A stretch of DNA of 64,000 bases, taken from positions 1-64,000 of the forward strand of contig JAJFBM010000002.1 of NCBI GenBank assembly GCA_020697135.1, written 5' to 3'. This stretch comes from Rickettsiaceae bacterium (GTDB taxonomy: Bacteria > Pseudomonadota > Alphaproteobacteria > Rickettsiales > Rickettsiaceae). The stretch's first letter is position 1. Every line of letters starts with the position of its first letter. The notes under the pieces were generated by a model. It did not search any database. It saw only the letters and a program-made list of their open reading frames with translations, and was not told the origin of the DNA. Positions 1-11,197 of this stretch are shown piece by piece. The position numbers and the translations under genes were made by a program.

Positions 1-1893
1 AAGCCTTATATACCCACCAGTCTGCTTAACTATTCCAAGAACTGTTGAGAGCCCAAGTCCTGTGCCTGCACCAATGGCTTTTGTCGAGAAGAATGGTTCA
101 AATATTTTACTCAACACTTCCTTCGGTATACCAGTCCCATTATCACTTATCTCAATTAATATATAATCACCATATACAATAGGCTCATCACCAACAGGGG
201 CATAATATTCTGATTCATCAAAGTTCTCATCTATATGTATATTAGTGGTTGTAAGTCTTAAAATCCCGCCCTCTTTAGGCATTGCATCTCTTGCATTTAC
301 CGCCAAATTTATAATTACTTGTTCTAACTGCCCTTGATCTACTTTAACGTAATCAAGGTCTTTACCATGCTCAATTTGCAATTCAATATTCTCACCAATC
401 AATCTACTAATTAAATTAGAAATTTCAGCAATAATATTTGTAATTTCAAGAATATTAGGCTGCAATACTTGTTTTCTTGAAAAGGCAAGTAATTGGCGTA
501 CTAAATTAGCTGCTCGATTAACATTCTGCTTTATCTGCATTAACTCACCGAAGGATCTATCACCTGGCGGGTGGCGTAGTAATAGTAAATCGCAGAAGCC
601 GACCATTGCTGTAAGTAAGTTATTAAAGTCATGCGCTATAGCTCCTGCAAGTTGTCCTACAGCTTGCATTTTTTGCGAATGGACAAAATTCATTTCCAGC
701 GTTTTATATTTAGTAGTATCAATAACGCTGAAAACGTAATTTAAATTTCCATCAAATTCAATTTTATTGATATGCAGGGCAAAGTTTTTCTCTTGTGAGG
801 AAATATTGATCTCTATAGGTCCTATTGCTTTATTATCTAATCTATCCCTTGCAAGCTCTTGCACCTTAATTCTTTCTTCATTATCTATATATGATAAGAA
901 ATTCTTACCCTCAGCTTCCGTATCAAAGTTAGTTAATATTTTAAATGGCTCATTAAGCTTAACAATATTAAAGTCCATATCAATAATAGCCGCGCCAAGC
1001 GTAGACCTTCTTAGGAAAGACCAAATTTCGTTATCGCCTTTTTGCATTGGAAATAATACTATCAGCAAATCTGGTGAATCATTCCCGCTTAATATTTTAG
1101 CCTTATAGAGCTTATTTTCTCCAAAAGAAATATTTTTACCATGTTTAATAGTATCAAGATTAATCGATGCTGCATCAATTTTATGCGAAACAAAAAAACA
1201 GTTTCTATCTTGGATAATACCTAGAGGATTACAAATAATTGCTGGTATTTTAAAGTGCTCCAGTACGTCTAAAGCTTCTTTTAAAACGCTTTTTTGTATG
1301 TTTTTACAAAATTCAAAGATTTTATAGTTTGTATTTTTGCATTTAAAGAAAACTATTCGCTCAATTTGATGATATAATTTCTTTCCCTTTAAGTTTAATG
1401 TGAAATTATTTAAGTCTTGCGCTTGATTAAGTCTTCCCTTTAAATATTCATGTTGTAATAATTCTTCTATTGAATCTGGAATACCATTTAATATCGCTTC
1501 AAGCTTTTTATCCTTATATAATATTATACCATTCTGATCATATACTAAAGCGAACTTTGTATTATCTTCCGAATAAACATCGCTAAATACTAGATCCCGC
1601 CTTTTAATCTCTCTAGCATAATTTTTAAGCTTTCGATAAAAAGAGGCCAACATAAAAATAAATATACCGAAATATATAGCTATTTTTAATGGTAAAATTA
1701 AAAAGTTAGGATTTAGTTCGAAAAGAATGATGAGACCAAAAGATATTAAGGTTGCTGCTATAATATCTAGATAATTCTTAAATGAGTCAGTAGTATCAAA
1801 GCTTAACTTTTTACGCATATTACTTCTTTTTGCACTTTGAGTTGAAGATATAAATAACCGTAAGGCTACTTTATCCTTTCTAAACCTCATCAT
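1..1893 (-). CDS. cckA: Hybrid sensor histidine kinase, CckA-like (partial, C-terminus beyond window start)
   Basis: Not in ORF track because it runs off the edge. Reverse-strand translation gives ...MNFVHSQKMQAVGQLAGAIAHDFNNLLTAMVGFCDLLLLRH... (H box), NLAVNARDAMP (N box), GTGLGLSTVLGIVKQTGGYI (G2 box typical of CckA). Start at 1893 or 1818. Confidence 0.88.
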   Translation of the reverse strand, partial: MMRFRKDKVALRLFISSTQSAKRSNMRKKLSFDTTDSFKNYLDIIAATLISFGLIILFELNPNFLILPLKIAIYFGIFIFMLASFYRKLKNYAREIKRRDLVFSDVYSEDNTKFALVYDQNGIILYKDKKLEAILNGIPDSIEELLQHEYLKGRLNQAQDLNNFTLNLKGKKLYHQIERIVFFKCKNTNYKIFEFCKNIQKSVLKEALDVLEHFKIPAIICNPLGIIQDRNCFFVSHKIDAASINLDTIKHGKNISFGENKLYKAKILSGNDSPDLLIVLFPMQKGDNEIWSFLRRSTLGAAIIDMDFNIVKLNEPFKILTNFDTEAEGKNFLSYIDNEERIKVQELARDRLDNKAIGPIEINISSQEKNFALHINKIEFDGNLNYVFSVIDTTKYKTLEMNFVHSQKMQAVGQLAGAIAHDFNNLLTAMVGFCDLLLLRHPPGDRSFGELMQIKQNVNRAANLVRQLLAFSRKQVLQPNILEITNIIAEISNLISRLIGENIELQIEHGKDLDYVKVDQGQLEQVIINLAVNARDAMPKEGGILRLTTTNIHIDENFDESEYYAPVGDEPIVYGDYILIEISDNGTGIPKEVLSKIFEPFFSTKAIGAGTGLGLSTVLGIVKQTGGYIRL

Positions 1894-1976
1894 ATATGCA
1901 TTTTTAAGAAATTATAGTTTTAAAGTAAACTTATTAAAGCCATAAGAATAAAATTTAAGCTTACAATGATTTTATG

Positions 1977-2471
1977 TTACATATTATCGGCGTCAGAAAG
2001 ATTATCTGTAATGAATTTCTTTTTATCTATTCCCCATTCTTCACAAAGCTTATCTCTTTTAGACTCAAGCATAGAGATCATTATAGTTGATTTAGCAAGA
2101 TATAGTTTTGCAACTATTTCAGGCAATATCCATATTACTAATTGACCAACAAAGGCTGTAATATACACTGTAAGCCAGGTAAGTATATCTGATATAATCA
2201 TTTTCGCTGCACTATTCATATTTGAGCTACGTAGTATTTCAAATAGAAATGGCAGCACTCCTATTAAATTAAATGTACAGATAGTGGCTGAAATACATTT
2301 TGTTTCTCTTTTGTCCATAATTACAGCGCCAACTGTTGGAAGCATAGCTGAAACAAAAAAAACAAACACATATTTCGAGATAAATAAAACGCCTAAAGCA
2401 ATTCCAAAGGCAATTATTTTAATTACAAGAGAGGTATATTTGAAACTATCTTGAGCTGAATTTTGTTGCAT
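1977..2471 (-). CDS. Hypothetical multi-pass membrane protein
   Basis: ORF 164 aa with several hydrophobic segments; 18 bp downstream of the pseudokinase ORF on the same strand. Confidence 0.6.
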   Translation of the reverse strand: MQQNSAQDSFKYTSLVIKIIAFGIALGVLFISKYVFVFFVSAMLPTVGAVIMDKRETKCISATICTFNLIGVLPFLFEILRSSNMNSAAKMIISDILTWLTVYITAFVGQLVIWILPEIVAKLYLAKSTIMISMLESKRDKLCEEWGIDKKKFITDNLSDADNM

Positions 2472-2489
2472 TAGGTTCCTTCTCTTTTT

Positions 2490-4526
2490 TTAAAATACAA
2501 GAATTAATGATACTAAAGTAATTAATAAGTAAGAAAATACTACCGTAATCCTTTGGCCGAAAAAAGCTCCAAGTTCACCAACTTTCTTTTTATTAGCAAG
2601 AGCAGTTATTTTATCATTTAAAATACTGACTTCTTTGCAAGCGTTCCTATAACCATTAAAATCACTCTCAATTATTTTACTGTCCGATATAATATTAATT
2701 AATTGACTCAAGTTACCAGCACTTCCTGCATCCGATAAATCTTTCTTTAGCATATTTTTTAGCTTAATATTATGTAGATTTTCGTTAAATAACTCTATTA
2801 GCCGTGTCGATAATAATGAACTTATATTTGTAACATTTATGGAAGAAGCTTGTTGAGAAGCTAAAAATATATAACTCAAAGCTGAGATAGAAGGATTAGA
2901 CATTATTTGTGGATAATCCTTTAAAGATGAAATTTTTAACTCACGCTTTAAATTTAATTTACTAGCGATAAAGCCTATTATATGCCTATCTATAAGTTGA
3001 GCCTGAGTATTAGTAGCAACTATTTCATTTAATACATATAATAAATCTGCAATGTCAGTAACATATCTTCCACCTAAATTACTACTTAAACATGGAAGAT
3101 TAGGATTAAAGCTATATATTAAACGCTCAATTGTGAAACCTACAACCGAGGGGTTATAGAATTTTAAAGAGTTTTCTAAATTAAGGAAATATTCTGTAAA
3201 CTCCGCATATTCAGTATTTTTTTCAGTCGTTATAGCCCAAAATCTTTTATTAAGTATCTTCATTATCGCATCAAGGTAGTCTGTTCTCCTTGCCAGAAGA
3301 CTTGAATAAACAACTGTAGGGATCGATAAAATACTTGCAGCAAAATTTTTGAGACGCATTGGAGCATGCTTATCAAAAGCAGTAAGCAATTTAAATACAG
3401 TCTCATCCCGATCTTGATTATAAGAAAACTTATAACCAGCTTGCTCGCTAAACAATTCATTGATAGATTCTGTAATTTTAGTTTTAACTAAACTTCTCTG
3501 AATCCATTTAGTTAACCTTTCTTCCCTCATAAATTGGATTGCTTGATCCCAATTTATGTGTAAACAATATGCAAGCGCCCTGCATGTTTGGAAATTCATC
3601 TCATTAAAAACAATAGGACTTACCGCATCTAGATTATCGTTACTAACTATCTTTATAGCTTTGCCATTTAACCAATCTACAATATTACGGACCGTCCAAC
3701 GCTCACTAGGATTATCATATAATAAACCTTTCAATAAGTTTTTCAGATCAGGAATAATCTTCCCTTTCCCAGCTAATACATTAAAGCTACCAGTTTCAAG
3801 CCTCATTAAATCATATTGTTGGTCAGAATATTTAGTCCAATTTTGGTTTCCAGTATAAGCAAAAATTATAATGACCCCCAAGGCATAAATATCAGCTTTA
3901 ACCTTTTTAGTAATTCTTCCATAAGGTAAGCATCCCGCTATTTCTGGAGCTAATATAAAGCTTTCTTGATGATAATGTGGTGGAGCAATAAAAAATTCCC
4001 TACAAATCATCTTCCCATCTTGAGTAAAAATAATATTGTTTGGAGATATATTACCTAATTCAATATTACTTTTTTCACAGAATTGGAATAAATTTACAAT
4101 AGGGACAATGAGTTGACTATTTATCTCATCATAACTCATTGGCCCTTCCTGAGCTATTCTTCTGACTAAATTATTACTGTAATCATATTTTTTTACTATA
4201 ATTACTAGAAAATATTCCTTTAAAGCGCTTATCTTCGTTATGCCATAAGCTTGAGGCACAATAATTGGATATGATCCAATATTCTTAAGCATGTTTAAAT
4301 ATTCAATGCCATATATATTAGATTTTTCAAAAACTATAGCGTAAAATTCTTCTGCAGTATCTATATGACGCGCTATAAAATATTTACATAGATCAGTATT
4401 CAGTTCAGTAACTGGCTCTGAAGTGTTTATTTTATAGTATTTTTCGATAATGTCTGGTTGATCGCTCCGAGGGAGAGTAATACCACTTGCATTATTTTCT
4501 TCCACCAACTCTATAGCTTCATCCAT
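2490..4526 (-). CDS. Protein-kinase-fold protein (probable pseudokinase) with C-terminal TM helix
   Basis: ELGNISPNNIIF at catalytic-loop position, CREFF in place of DFG, LAPEIAG...KADIYALGVIIIFAYTG kinase-like; hydrophobic C-terminus VVFSYLLITLVSLILVF. Confidence 0.7.
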   Translation of the reverse strand: MDEAIELVEENNASGITLPRSDQPDIIEKYYKINTSEPVTELNTDLCKYFIARHIDTAEEFYAIVFEKSNIYGIEYLNMLKNIGSYPIIVPQAYGITKISALKEYFLVIIVKKYDYSNNLVRRIAQEGPMSYDEINSQLIVPIVNLFQFCEKSNIELGNISPNNIIFTQDGKMICREFFIAPPHYHQESFILAPEIAGCLPYGRITKKVKADIYALGVIIIFAYTGNQNWTKYSDQQYDLMRLETGSFNVLAGKGKIIPDLKNLLKGLLYDNPSERWTVRNIVDWLNGKAIKIVSNDNLDAVSPIVFNEMNFQTCRALAYCLHINWDQAIQFMREERLTKWIQRSLVKTKITESINELFSEQAGYKFSYNQDRDETVFKLLTAFDKHAPMRLKNFAASILSIPTVVYSSLLARRTDYLDAIMKILNKRFWAITTEKNTEYAEFTEYFLNLENSLKFYNPSVVGFTIERLIYSFNPNLPCLSSNLGGRYVTDIADLLYVLNEIVATNTQAQLIDRHIIGFIASKLNLKRELKISSLKDYPQIMSNPSISALSYIFLASQQASSINVTNISSLLSTRLIELFNENLHNIKLKNMLKKDLSDAGSAGNLSQLINIISDSKIIESDFNGYRNACKEVSILNDKITALANKKKVGELGAFFGQRITVVFSYLLITLVSLILVF

Positions 4527-5382
4527 TATGATTATGCTTATTATTTTTAATTATGCTAACAAACTCAAGAGATTTAATGTCTAAAAATGGTAATGCATAA
4601 GCATTATTTTTACCATTTTTTACTATTCTTGCTACAGGTAGGCCAGGAGGATAATATTTCCCGTCACCTGAAGTAATAATCAATTCTGAATCTCTAATTT
4701 GTGTATTTTCAGGTAAGTATAATAATTCTAATTGGTTGCTATTATTCCCAGCTAATATACAACGCTCTCTTGATATTGAGGTTATTACAGGAATTCTTGA
4801 GTTAAAATCGTTAACAAAAAGAATCCTAGAATGCTCTGATTTTACTTCAATAACTCTACCGATTACCCCTTTATCATTTAAAACTACTTGTTCTTTCTCA
4901 ATCCCATGGTTTGAACCAGCAGAAATTATAGCCGACTTTACAAAAGGTCCAGGGGTAGTTGCAAGAAGCCTGGCTGAAATAAATTGATATTCTTGTTCTT
5001 TAACAAAAGAAAGTAGATCTTTTAATTTAATATTTTCAGATTTTATAATAATATTTTCTTCTTTAGACTTTTCAAGCAAAGCAAGTTTTTGCTTAAGTAT
5101 AATATTTTCTCTCCGCGCTTCTAGAAGTTCGCTTAAGAATTCTTTACTAGAATTTATACTAATACTTACCTTATTTACAGGAAGAACAATAGCTTTAATT
5201 AGTTGGTCCGTAAACGATCTTCCTATCTCTATAATTTTTACGCTGTTTAATGACGCAAGTAATAGTATAAAGGCGATTGCTACAAAAAATACTGCTATAA
5301 ATTTACGAACTAAAGACCATACAAGCTTAAGCAAGGATTTTACATTGCTATTGCTTGTAGGTCTATTAGGAACTAAACTCAT
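4519..5382 (-). CDS. mreC: Rod shape-determining protein MreC
   Basis: N-terminal TM, coiled coil, MreC beta-domain (ISARLLATTPGPFVKSAIISAGSNHGI...VVLNDKGVIGRV); downstream of mreB. Confidence 0.9.
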   Translation of the reverse strand: MSLVPNRPTSNSNVKSLLKLVWSLVRKFIAVFFVAIAFILLLASLNSVKIIEIGRSFTDQLIKAIVLPVNKVSISINSSKEFLSELLEARRENIILKQKLALLEKSKEENIIIKSENIKLKDLLSFVKEQEYQFISARLLATTPGPFVKSAIISAGSNHGIEKEQVVLNDKGVIGRVIEVKSEHSRILFVNDFNSRIPVITSISRERCILAGNNSNQLELLYLPENTQIRDSELIITSGDGKYYPPGLPVARIVKNGKNNAYALPFLDIKSLEFVSIIKNNKHNHNG

Positions 5383-5390
5383 TATATTAA

Positions 5391-6497
<1,107 letters not shown>

Positions 6498-6745
6498 TTA
6501 TATCTAATAATAATAAGAATTATAGTTAAATGTTGTTTATAACCTAATCTAATTATATTTTATCTTAAGAAAACTACTCTATAAATCCTATAAAGATTCG
6601 TAGTATATCGCCTAGAAAGCTACCATGATCTGTGTAGAAAATCCAAAGAAACTTAAGTATGAGAGTTGTTTTTTATCCTCTTGTACTTATTTTACAAGAT
6701 TAAATTATTTTATATTTGTTAATAACTGTAAAAAGAGGCTAGAAA

Positions 6746-7840
6746 CTATAATTTTTCTTGATGAGTTAATATAATTAATAATGATGACATTAATATAATC
6801 AGCATTGGAGCAAAATAAGAGCCTAATGGATTGATGTTGAAAGAAATAATAATATTGGCAAGTAGCTCAGTTGCAAACTGGATGATAAACCCTACTATAC
6901 AAGCTTGTACAACTAAAGCAAAATTTTTATTATTCCTTGGATTAATATTAATAAAACAAGCCGCAACGAATACCATTACTAGCATAAAGAACGGCTTAAG
7001 CAATAATTTAGAGTAATAATTTTGATATTGAGAACTTATCAGACCTAAAGTATTGAGCTGTTTAATAACCTTTGGAAATTCCCATAACGGAATGATTTCA
7101 GGGATAGCAAAGCTACTTATTATTTGCTTAACTGATATAGAAGTAGGAATATTATAATCATCATACTGCGTTGGCTGCAAGGCTTTATCATAAATTGTTA
7201 CATTTTTTAATTTTAACTCTTCATTCGATAATATACCATAAGCTGCTTCTAACCTTTCCTTATATTTATTATTAGATGATATAGAGAGCATTGTTACCTT
7301 ATTCAGTCTCAAATCTTTTAAAATTATATTGCTGGCAAGGATTATTCTCTTTTTATTGTCTTTTTCTTCTTTAATTAACAGTCCGTTATTGGAAAGTGTT
7401 GCAATATTCTGTTGTTTCTTTATAAATCTACCTTCTAACTTTTCGCTTTTTGAAAGTAAAGCTGCAGCCAAAGGATTTAGGAATAATATAAGCAGTAATC
7501 CAAATATAAATATTAAACATAGTGATGGGATTAGTATTTGCCATAAGGATAATCCAGTATTTTTTATCGCAATAAGCTCTCTAGTGCGGGATAATTTATC
7601 AAAAAATAAAATTGAACTAATCAATGTAACAAGCGTTGCTGCCTCTTGTATAAGGTAAGGTACTTTATAAGTAATAAGCTTCAGTAAATAAGGTAGCGGA
7701 ATAATAACTGAACGGCTTTTATTAAGAACATCTATAGTACTTGAAATAAAGAATATAGCTGTCAAAATCGCAATTATTTGAATAAGAGCTTTGAAATGAA
7801 GTTTAAAAAGATATTCGTAGAGAGTTTTATGAAGAAGCAT
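6746..7840 (-). CDS. lptG: LPS export permease of LptF/LptG (YjgP/YjgQ) family
   Basis: N-terminal TMs, central periplasmic domain, C-terminal TMs typical of the family. Confidence 0.75.
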   Translation of the reverse strand: MLLHKTLYEYLFKLHFKALIQIIAILTAIFFISSTIDVLNKSRSVIIPLPYLLKLITYKVPYLIQEAATLVTLISSILFFDKLSRTRELIAIKNTGLSLWQILIPSLCLIFIFGLLLILFLNPLAAALLSKSEKLEGRFIKKQQNIATLSNNGLLIKEEKDNKKRIILASNIILKDLRLNKVTMLSISSNNKYKERLEAAYGILSNEELKLKNVTIYDKALQPTQYDDYNIPTSISVKQIISSFAIPEIIPLWEFPKVIKQLNTLGLISSQYQNYYSKLLLKPFFMLVMVFVAACFININPRNNKNFALVVQACIVGFIIQFATELLANIIISFNINPLGSYFAPMLIILMSSLLIILTHQEKL

Positions 7841-7857
7841 TTATAACTCTGTTCAAG

Positions 7858-7933
7858 TGGTGGGCTTGGCAGGGATCGAACCTGCGACAACACCGTTATG
7901 AGCGGTGCGTTCTAACCACTGAACTACAAGCCC
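7858..7933 (-). tRNA. tRNA with CAU anticodon (probably tRNA-Ile2 or elongator Met)
   Basis: Reverse complement GGGCTTGTAGTTCAGTGGTTAGAACGCACCGCTCATAACGGTGTTGTCGCAGGTTCGATCCCTGCCAAGCCCACCA folds as cloverleaf; CCA encoded. Confidence 0.93.
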
Positions 7934-8147
7934 TAAATTTGCAGTTATAGACCCTTTTCGAATCCGCAAAACCTTGTGAAATATACATAATCTTTAAAGA
8001 TAAGTCTAGTATTTTTTTTACCCTTCATAATAGAAAAACACGCTAGCCTTAATTATTTAATCTCTTTTATAAAAAAAACTTTTTAGTAACTATTTATTAA
8101 TGGTTTAAGTCTACAATTCTTCATGAATAAATATATAAATTATCATT

Positions 8148-9008
8148 ATGCTCTTTTTTGTCGGACTTGGGATTGTAATATTTTCGGTAATTTTTGGCTA
8201 TACTGCTCATGGTGGGCAGCTTGCAATTTTATACCAACCGATGGAAGTATTAATTATTGTAGGCTCAGCAGTTGGAGCACAAATAATTGGTAATCCGAAA
8301 GAAATATTACTAGATTCAGTTAAATCATTAAAATACTTATTTAAAGGAAAGCCTTATACAAAAGCACATTATAGCGAATTACTAGGGTTCTTTTTTAAAG
8401 TTTTCAAATTAATTAAAACAAAAGGCTTGCTTGAAATTGAGTCACATATCGAGAATCCTCATGAGAGCGAATTATTCAAAACTGCTCCTTCAATTTTAAA
8501 TAATCATGTTGTAGTAGATTTTATCTGCGATTATTTGCGCTTAATCACGATGGGTGTAGAAAATCCTCATATGTTTGAAGATTTAATAGATAAAGAAGTT
8601 GAGACTTATGAACATGAGATGTCGATCCCTGGTGGTGTAATGAATAATTTTGGCGAAAGTTTACCAGCGCTTGGTATCGTTGCAGCAGTTCTTGGCGTAA
8701 TTAATACAATGAAAAGTATTACAGAACCACCTGAAGTACTTGGTGGATTAATCGCTGCAGCACTCGTTGGAACTTTTCTTGGAGTATTACTTTCATATAG
8801 TATATTTGGTCCTATGGGTAGCTTCTTAACAAAATTTGGCCATGCACAAGGTATATATTTTAAATGTATTAAAGCTGGGTTTATCAGTCATCTACAAGGT
8901 AACGCACCAACAGTTACAGTAGAATTTATGAGAAAGATAATACCTGAACACGAAAGGCCAACATTTAAAGAAGCTGATGCAGCTATAAATGGAGCACCAG
9001 CAGGTTAA
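8148..9008 (+). CDS. motA: Flagellar motor stator protein MotA
   Basis: MLFFVGLGIVIFSVIFGYTAHGGQL..., LPALGIVAAVLGVINTM..., upstream of motB. Confidence 0.95.
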   Translation: MLFFVGLGIVIFSVIFGYTAHGGQLAILYQPMEVLIIVGSAVGAQIIGNPKEILLDSVKSLKYLFKGKPYTKAHYSELLGFFFKVFKLIKTKGLLEIESHIENPHESELFKTAPSILNNHVVVDFICDYLRLITMGVENPHMFEDLIDKEVETYEHEMSIPGGVMNNFGESLPALGIVAAVLGVINTMKSITEPPEVLGGLIAAALVGTFLGVLLSYSIFGPMGSFLTKFGHAQGIYFKCIKAGFISHLQGNAPTVTVEFMRKIIPEHERPTFKEADAAINGAPAG

Positions 9009-9019
9009 TATGGTTTAAT

Positions 9020-9985
9020 ATGGCAAATGATAAAGCTCCAATAATAATAAAAAAAATAAAAAAAGGTGGTCATGGTGGTCATCATGGCGGGGCATGGAAA
9101 GTTGCATATGCCGACTTTGTGACTGCTATGATGGCCTTCTTTTTACTTCTTTGGCTTCTTGCTTCTGCCTCTGAGAAAACTTTACAAGGGCTTGCTGATT
9201 ACTTTACACCAACCGTCGGTATTAATGGGCAAATGGGCGTCGGTATAAAAGGAGGAGCTAATCCAAATTATAAGGAAGGTATTAGCGCCTCTAGTAAAGG
9301 CAGTAACGCACTTGTTTATGGCGCACCACATGGCGGAGCTACCCCTCAAGCCCCTCAAGCTACAAGCATTATTGATATGCAAGATGAAGAAAATTTTTCA
9401 AGCATTCTTAAAGATTTAAAGGAAGAGGTTCAAAAGGACCAATCTTTAAAAGATTTAGCTGATAATATTCTAATTGACATGACTCCAGAAGGCTTACGCA
9501 TTCAAATAGTTGATGACGCTGATAAACCCATGTTCAAACCTGGGACGAATGAATTACAGCCTTATATGAAGAAAATTCTTTCCCTTGTTGGAAAAATTGT
9601 ACGTATGCTCCCAAACTATATCTCAATATCAGGTCATACTCGAAAAGAGCCTAAAGATAAAATGACTGCAGAGTCCGATCAACTAAAATGGGTTTTATCG
9701 GCTATGCGGGCAAATGCAGTACGTGAATATTTAGCTGATGGCCATTTAAACCCAGATCAGATTCTCAGAATTGTTGGCAAAGCTGATTTCGAACCGCTTG
9801 ATCCAGCTGATCCTGAAAATATTCGCAATATAAGAACCTCAATAGTACTGCTTAAAACTTCCCTGTTAAGCACCCAAAAACAAATGATTCCTTCAAAATT
9901 ACTTGAAGATAAAAAGGATGTAAAGGCAGAAGAGAAGAATGATATTAAAGTCGAAACTAAGGTAGAAGAGAAGAAGGATAAATAA
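9020..9985 (+). CDS. motB: Flagellar motor protein MotB
   Basis: GGAWKVAYADFVTAMMAFFLLLWLL N-terminus and OmpA-like C-terminal domain. Confidence 0.95.
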   Translation: MANDKAPIIIKKIKKGGHGGHHGGAWKVAYADFVTAMMAFFLLLWLLASASEKTLQGLADYFTPTVGINGQMGVGIKGGANPNYKEGISASSKGSNALVYGAPHGGATPQAPQATSIIDMQDEENFSSILKDLKEEVQKDQSLKDLADNILIDMTPEGLRIQIVDDADKPMFKPGTNELQPYMKKILSLVGKIVRMLPNYISISGHTRKEPKDKMTAESDQLKWVLSAMRANAVREYLADGHLNPDQILRIVGKADFEPLDPADPENIRNIRTSIVLLKTSLLSTQKQMIPSKLLEDKKDVKAEEKNDIKVETKVEEKKDK

Positions 9986-10016
9986 TATATTCGAGCCTCT
10001 GACTCGCTACCCCCTC

Positions 10017-10190
10017 CCCCTATTTTTTTACACAAATTCGTCATCGCGAAAAATGGAGAAAGACATTTTGTGGCGATCTAGTTGAACAAGTCATTATATT
10101 ATCAAGCTTCGCTTGATAACTTGAGTGTCGCGCTCCAGCTTACGCTATTGCTCGCAATGACCGACTCCGTCGCACAACCCCTATTTTTTA
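10017..10190. repeat. Rickettsiales-type intergenic palindromic repeat (cgtcatcgcga ... ctcgcaatgacc), flanked by direct repeats CCCCTATTTTTT
   Basis: Inverted ends at 10040-10050 and 10151-10162; internal hairpin TTATCAAGC-TTC-GCTTGATAA; 12-bp direct repeats at 10017-10028 and 10178-10189. Confidence 0.65.
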
Positions 10191-10261
10191 ATTGAGAGGA
10201 GTGGTTGCAAGAGTTATTATACATTTTTTATCCTTTCCACGAAGGGCAAATTTTAGCGTTA

Positions 10262-11197
10262 TTATTGGGGGGTAATATTAATGTGATTTAAAATCGCCTT
10301 AAACTCCTCAAAGCCATTATAATCTATAACTTGTTTTTCAATAATTTGATGAGTAAACCATGTAACTTGACGTTTTGCATATTGGCGTGTTTTGGTTTGC
10401 GCAAGTTTTATTGCTTCAGGCAAAAGTAATTTACCTGTATGGAAATCTATTAACTCTCTTACCCCGAGCGCCTTTAAAACTTGTGCCTCAGGCTTTAATT
10501 TTTTTTGCATTAATGACTCAACCTCTCTTAACGCCCCTTTATCAAGCAAATGCAAAAATCTATCATTACAGGATTTATAGAGGAATTTACGCTCCGGATT
10601 TAACATTGTTACCTTAAACCGGCAATTAGGTAGAGGCTCTATTGGGGATTCTGCATGATATTCAAGAATAGATTTACCAGATTGCTTGATAACTTCATAA
10701 GCTCTGAGTATACGCTGGGAATCCCCTGGATTTAATTTATTTGTGATTAATGGATCAAGTCTTACAAGCTCTTGAAAAAAAGCGTTATTACCCTCTTCTT
10801 CTAACTTTTTTCTTGCCTTTAAACGTAAATCTTGGTCAATCTCAGGGATTGGTGAATAACCAAACATAAGCGCATTAATATACATACCCGTACCACCAAC
10901 AACTATTGGAAGCCTTCCTGCGCTTAATGCATTCTTTATAGTTTCAGCAGCCATTTTAACATAATTTGCAACTGAACAATAATCATGAGCTTTTAATATT
11001 CCATATAACTCATGCTGAATAATTTCTTTATCTTGTTTAGAGGGGCTTGCAGCAATAATTTCTATATCTTTAAAAAGCTGCATTGAGTCGGCATTGATGA
11101 TTATTGGATCCAGCTCTTTATAATTTTGTGCAAGCTTTAAGGCAAATGCAGATTTACCGCTTGCTGTAGGTCCACAAATAACTATTACTTTATTCAT
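10262..11197 (-). CDS. miaA: tRNA dimethylallyltransferase
   Basis: ICGPTASGKSAFA, NADSMQLF, PIVVGGTGMYINAL motifs. Confidence 0.96.
   Translation of the reverse strand: MNKVIVICGPTASGKSAFALKLAQNYKELDPIIINADSMQLFKDIEIIAASPSKQDKEIIQHELYGILKAHDYCSVANYVKMAAETIKNALSAGRLPIVVGGTGMYINALMFGYSPIPEIDQDLRLKARKKLEEEGNNAFFQELVRLDPLITNKLNPGDSQRILRAYEVIKQSGKSILEYHAESPIEPLPNCRFKVTMLNPERKFLYKSCNDRFLHLLDKGALREVESLMQKKLKPEAQVLKALGVRELIDFHTGKLLLPEAIKLAQTKTRQYAKRQVTWFTHQIIEKQVIDYNGFEEFKAILNHINITPQ

Noticed and set aside
767-1108. 113-aa + strand ORF
   Set aside because: Antisense to cckA, which reads through on the minus strand.
7858-7933. CAU tRNA considered as initiator tRNA-fMet
   Set aside because: Lacks the C1:A72 mismatch and GGG/CCC anticodon-stem signature of initiators; Ile2 or elongator Met more likely but not distinguishable by eye.
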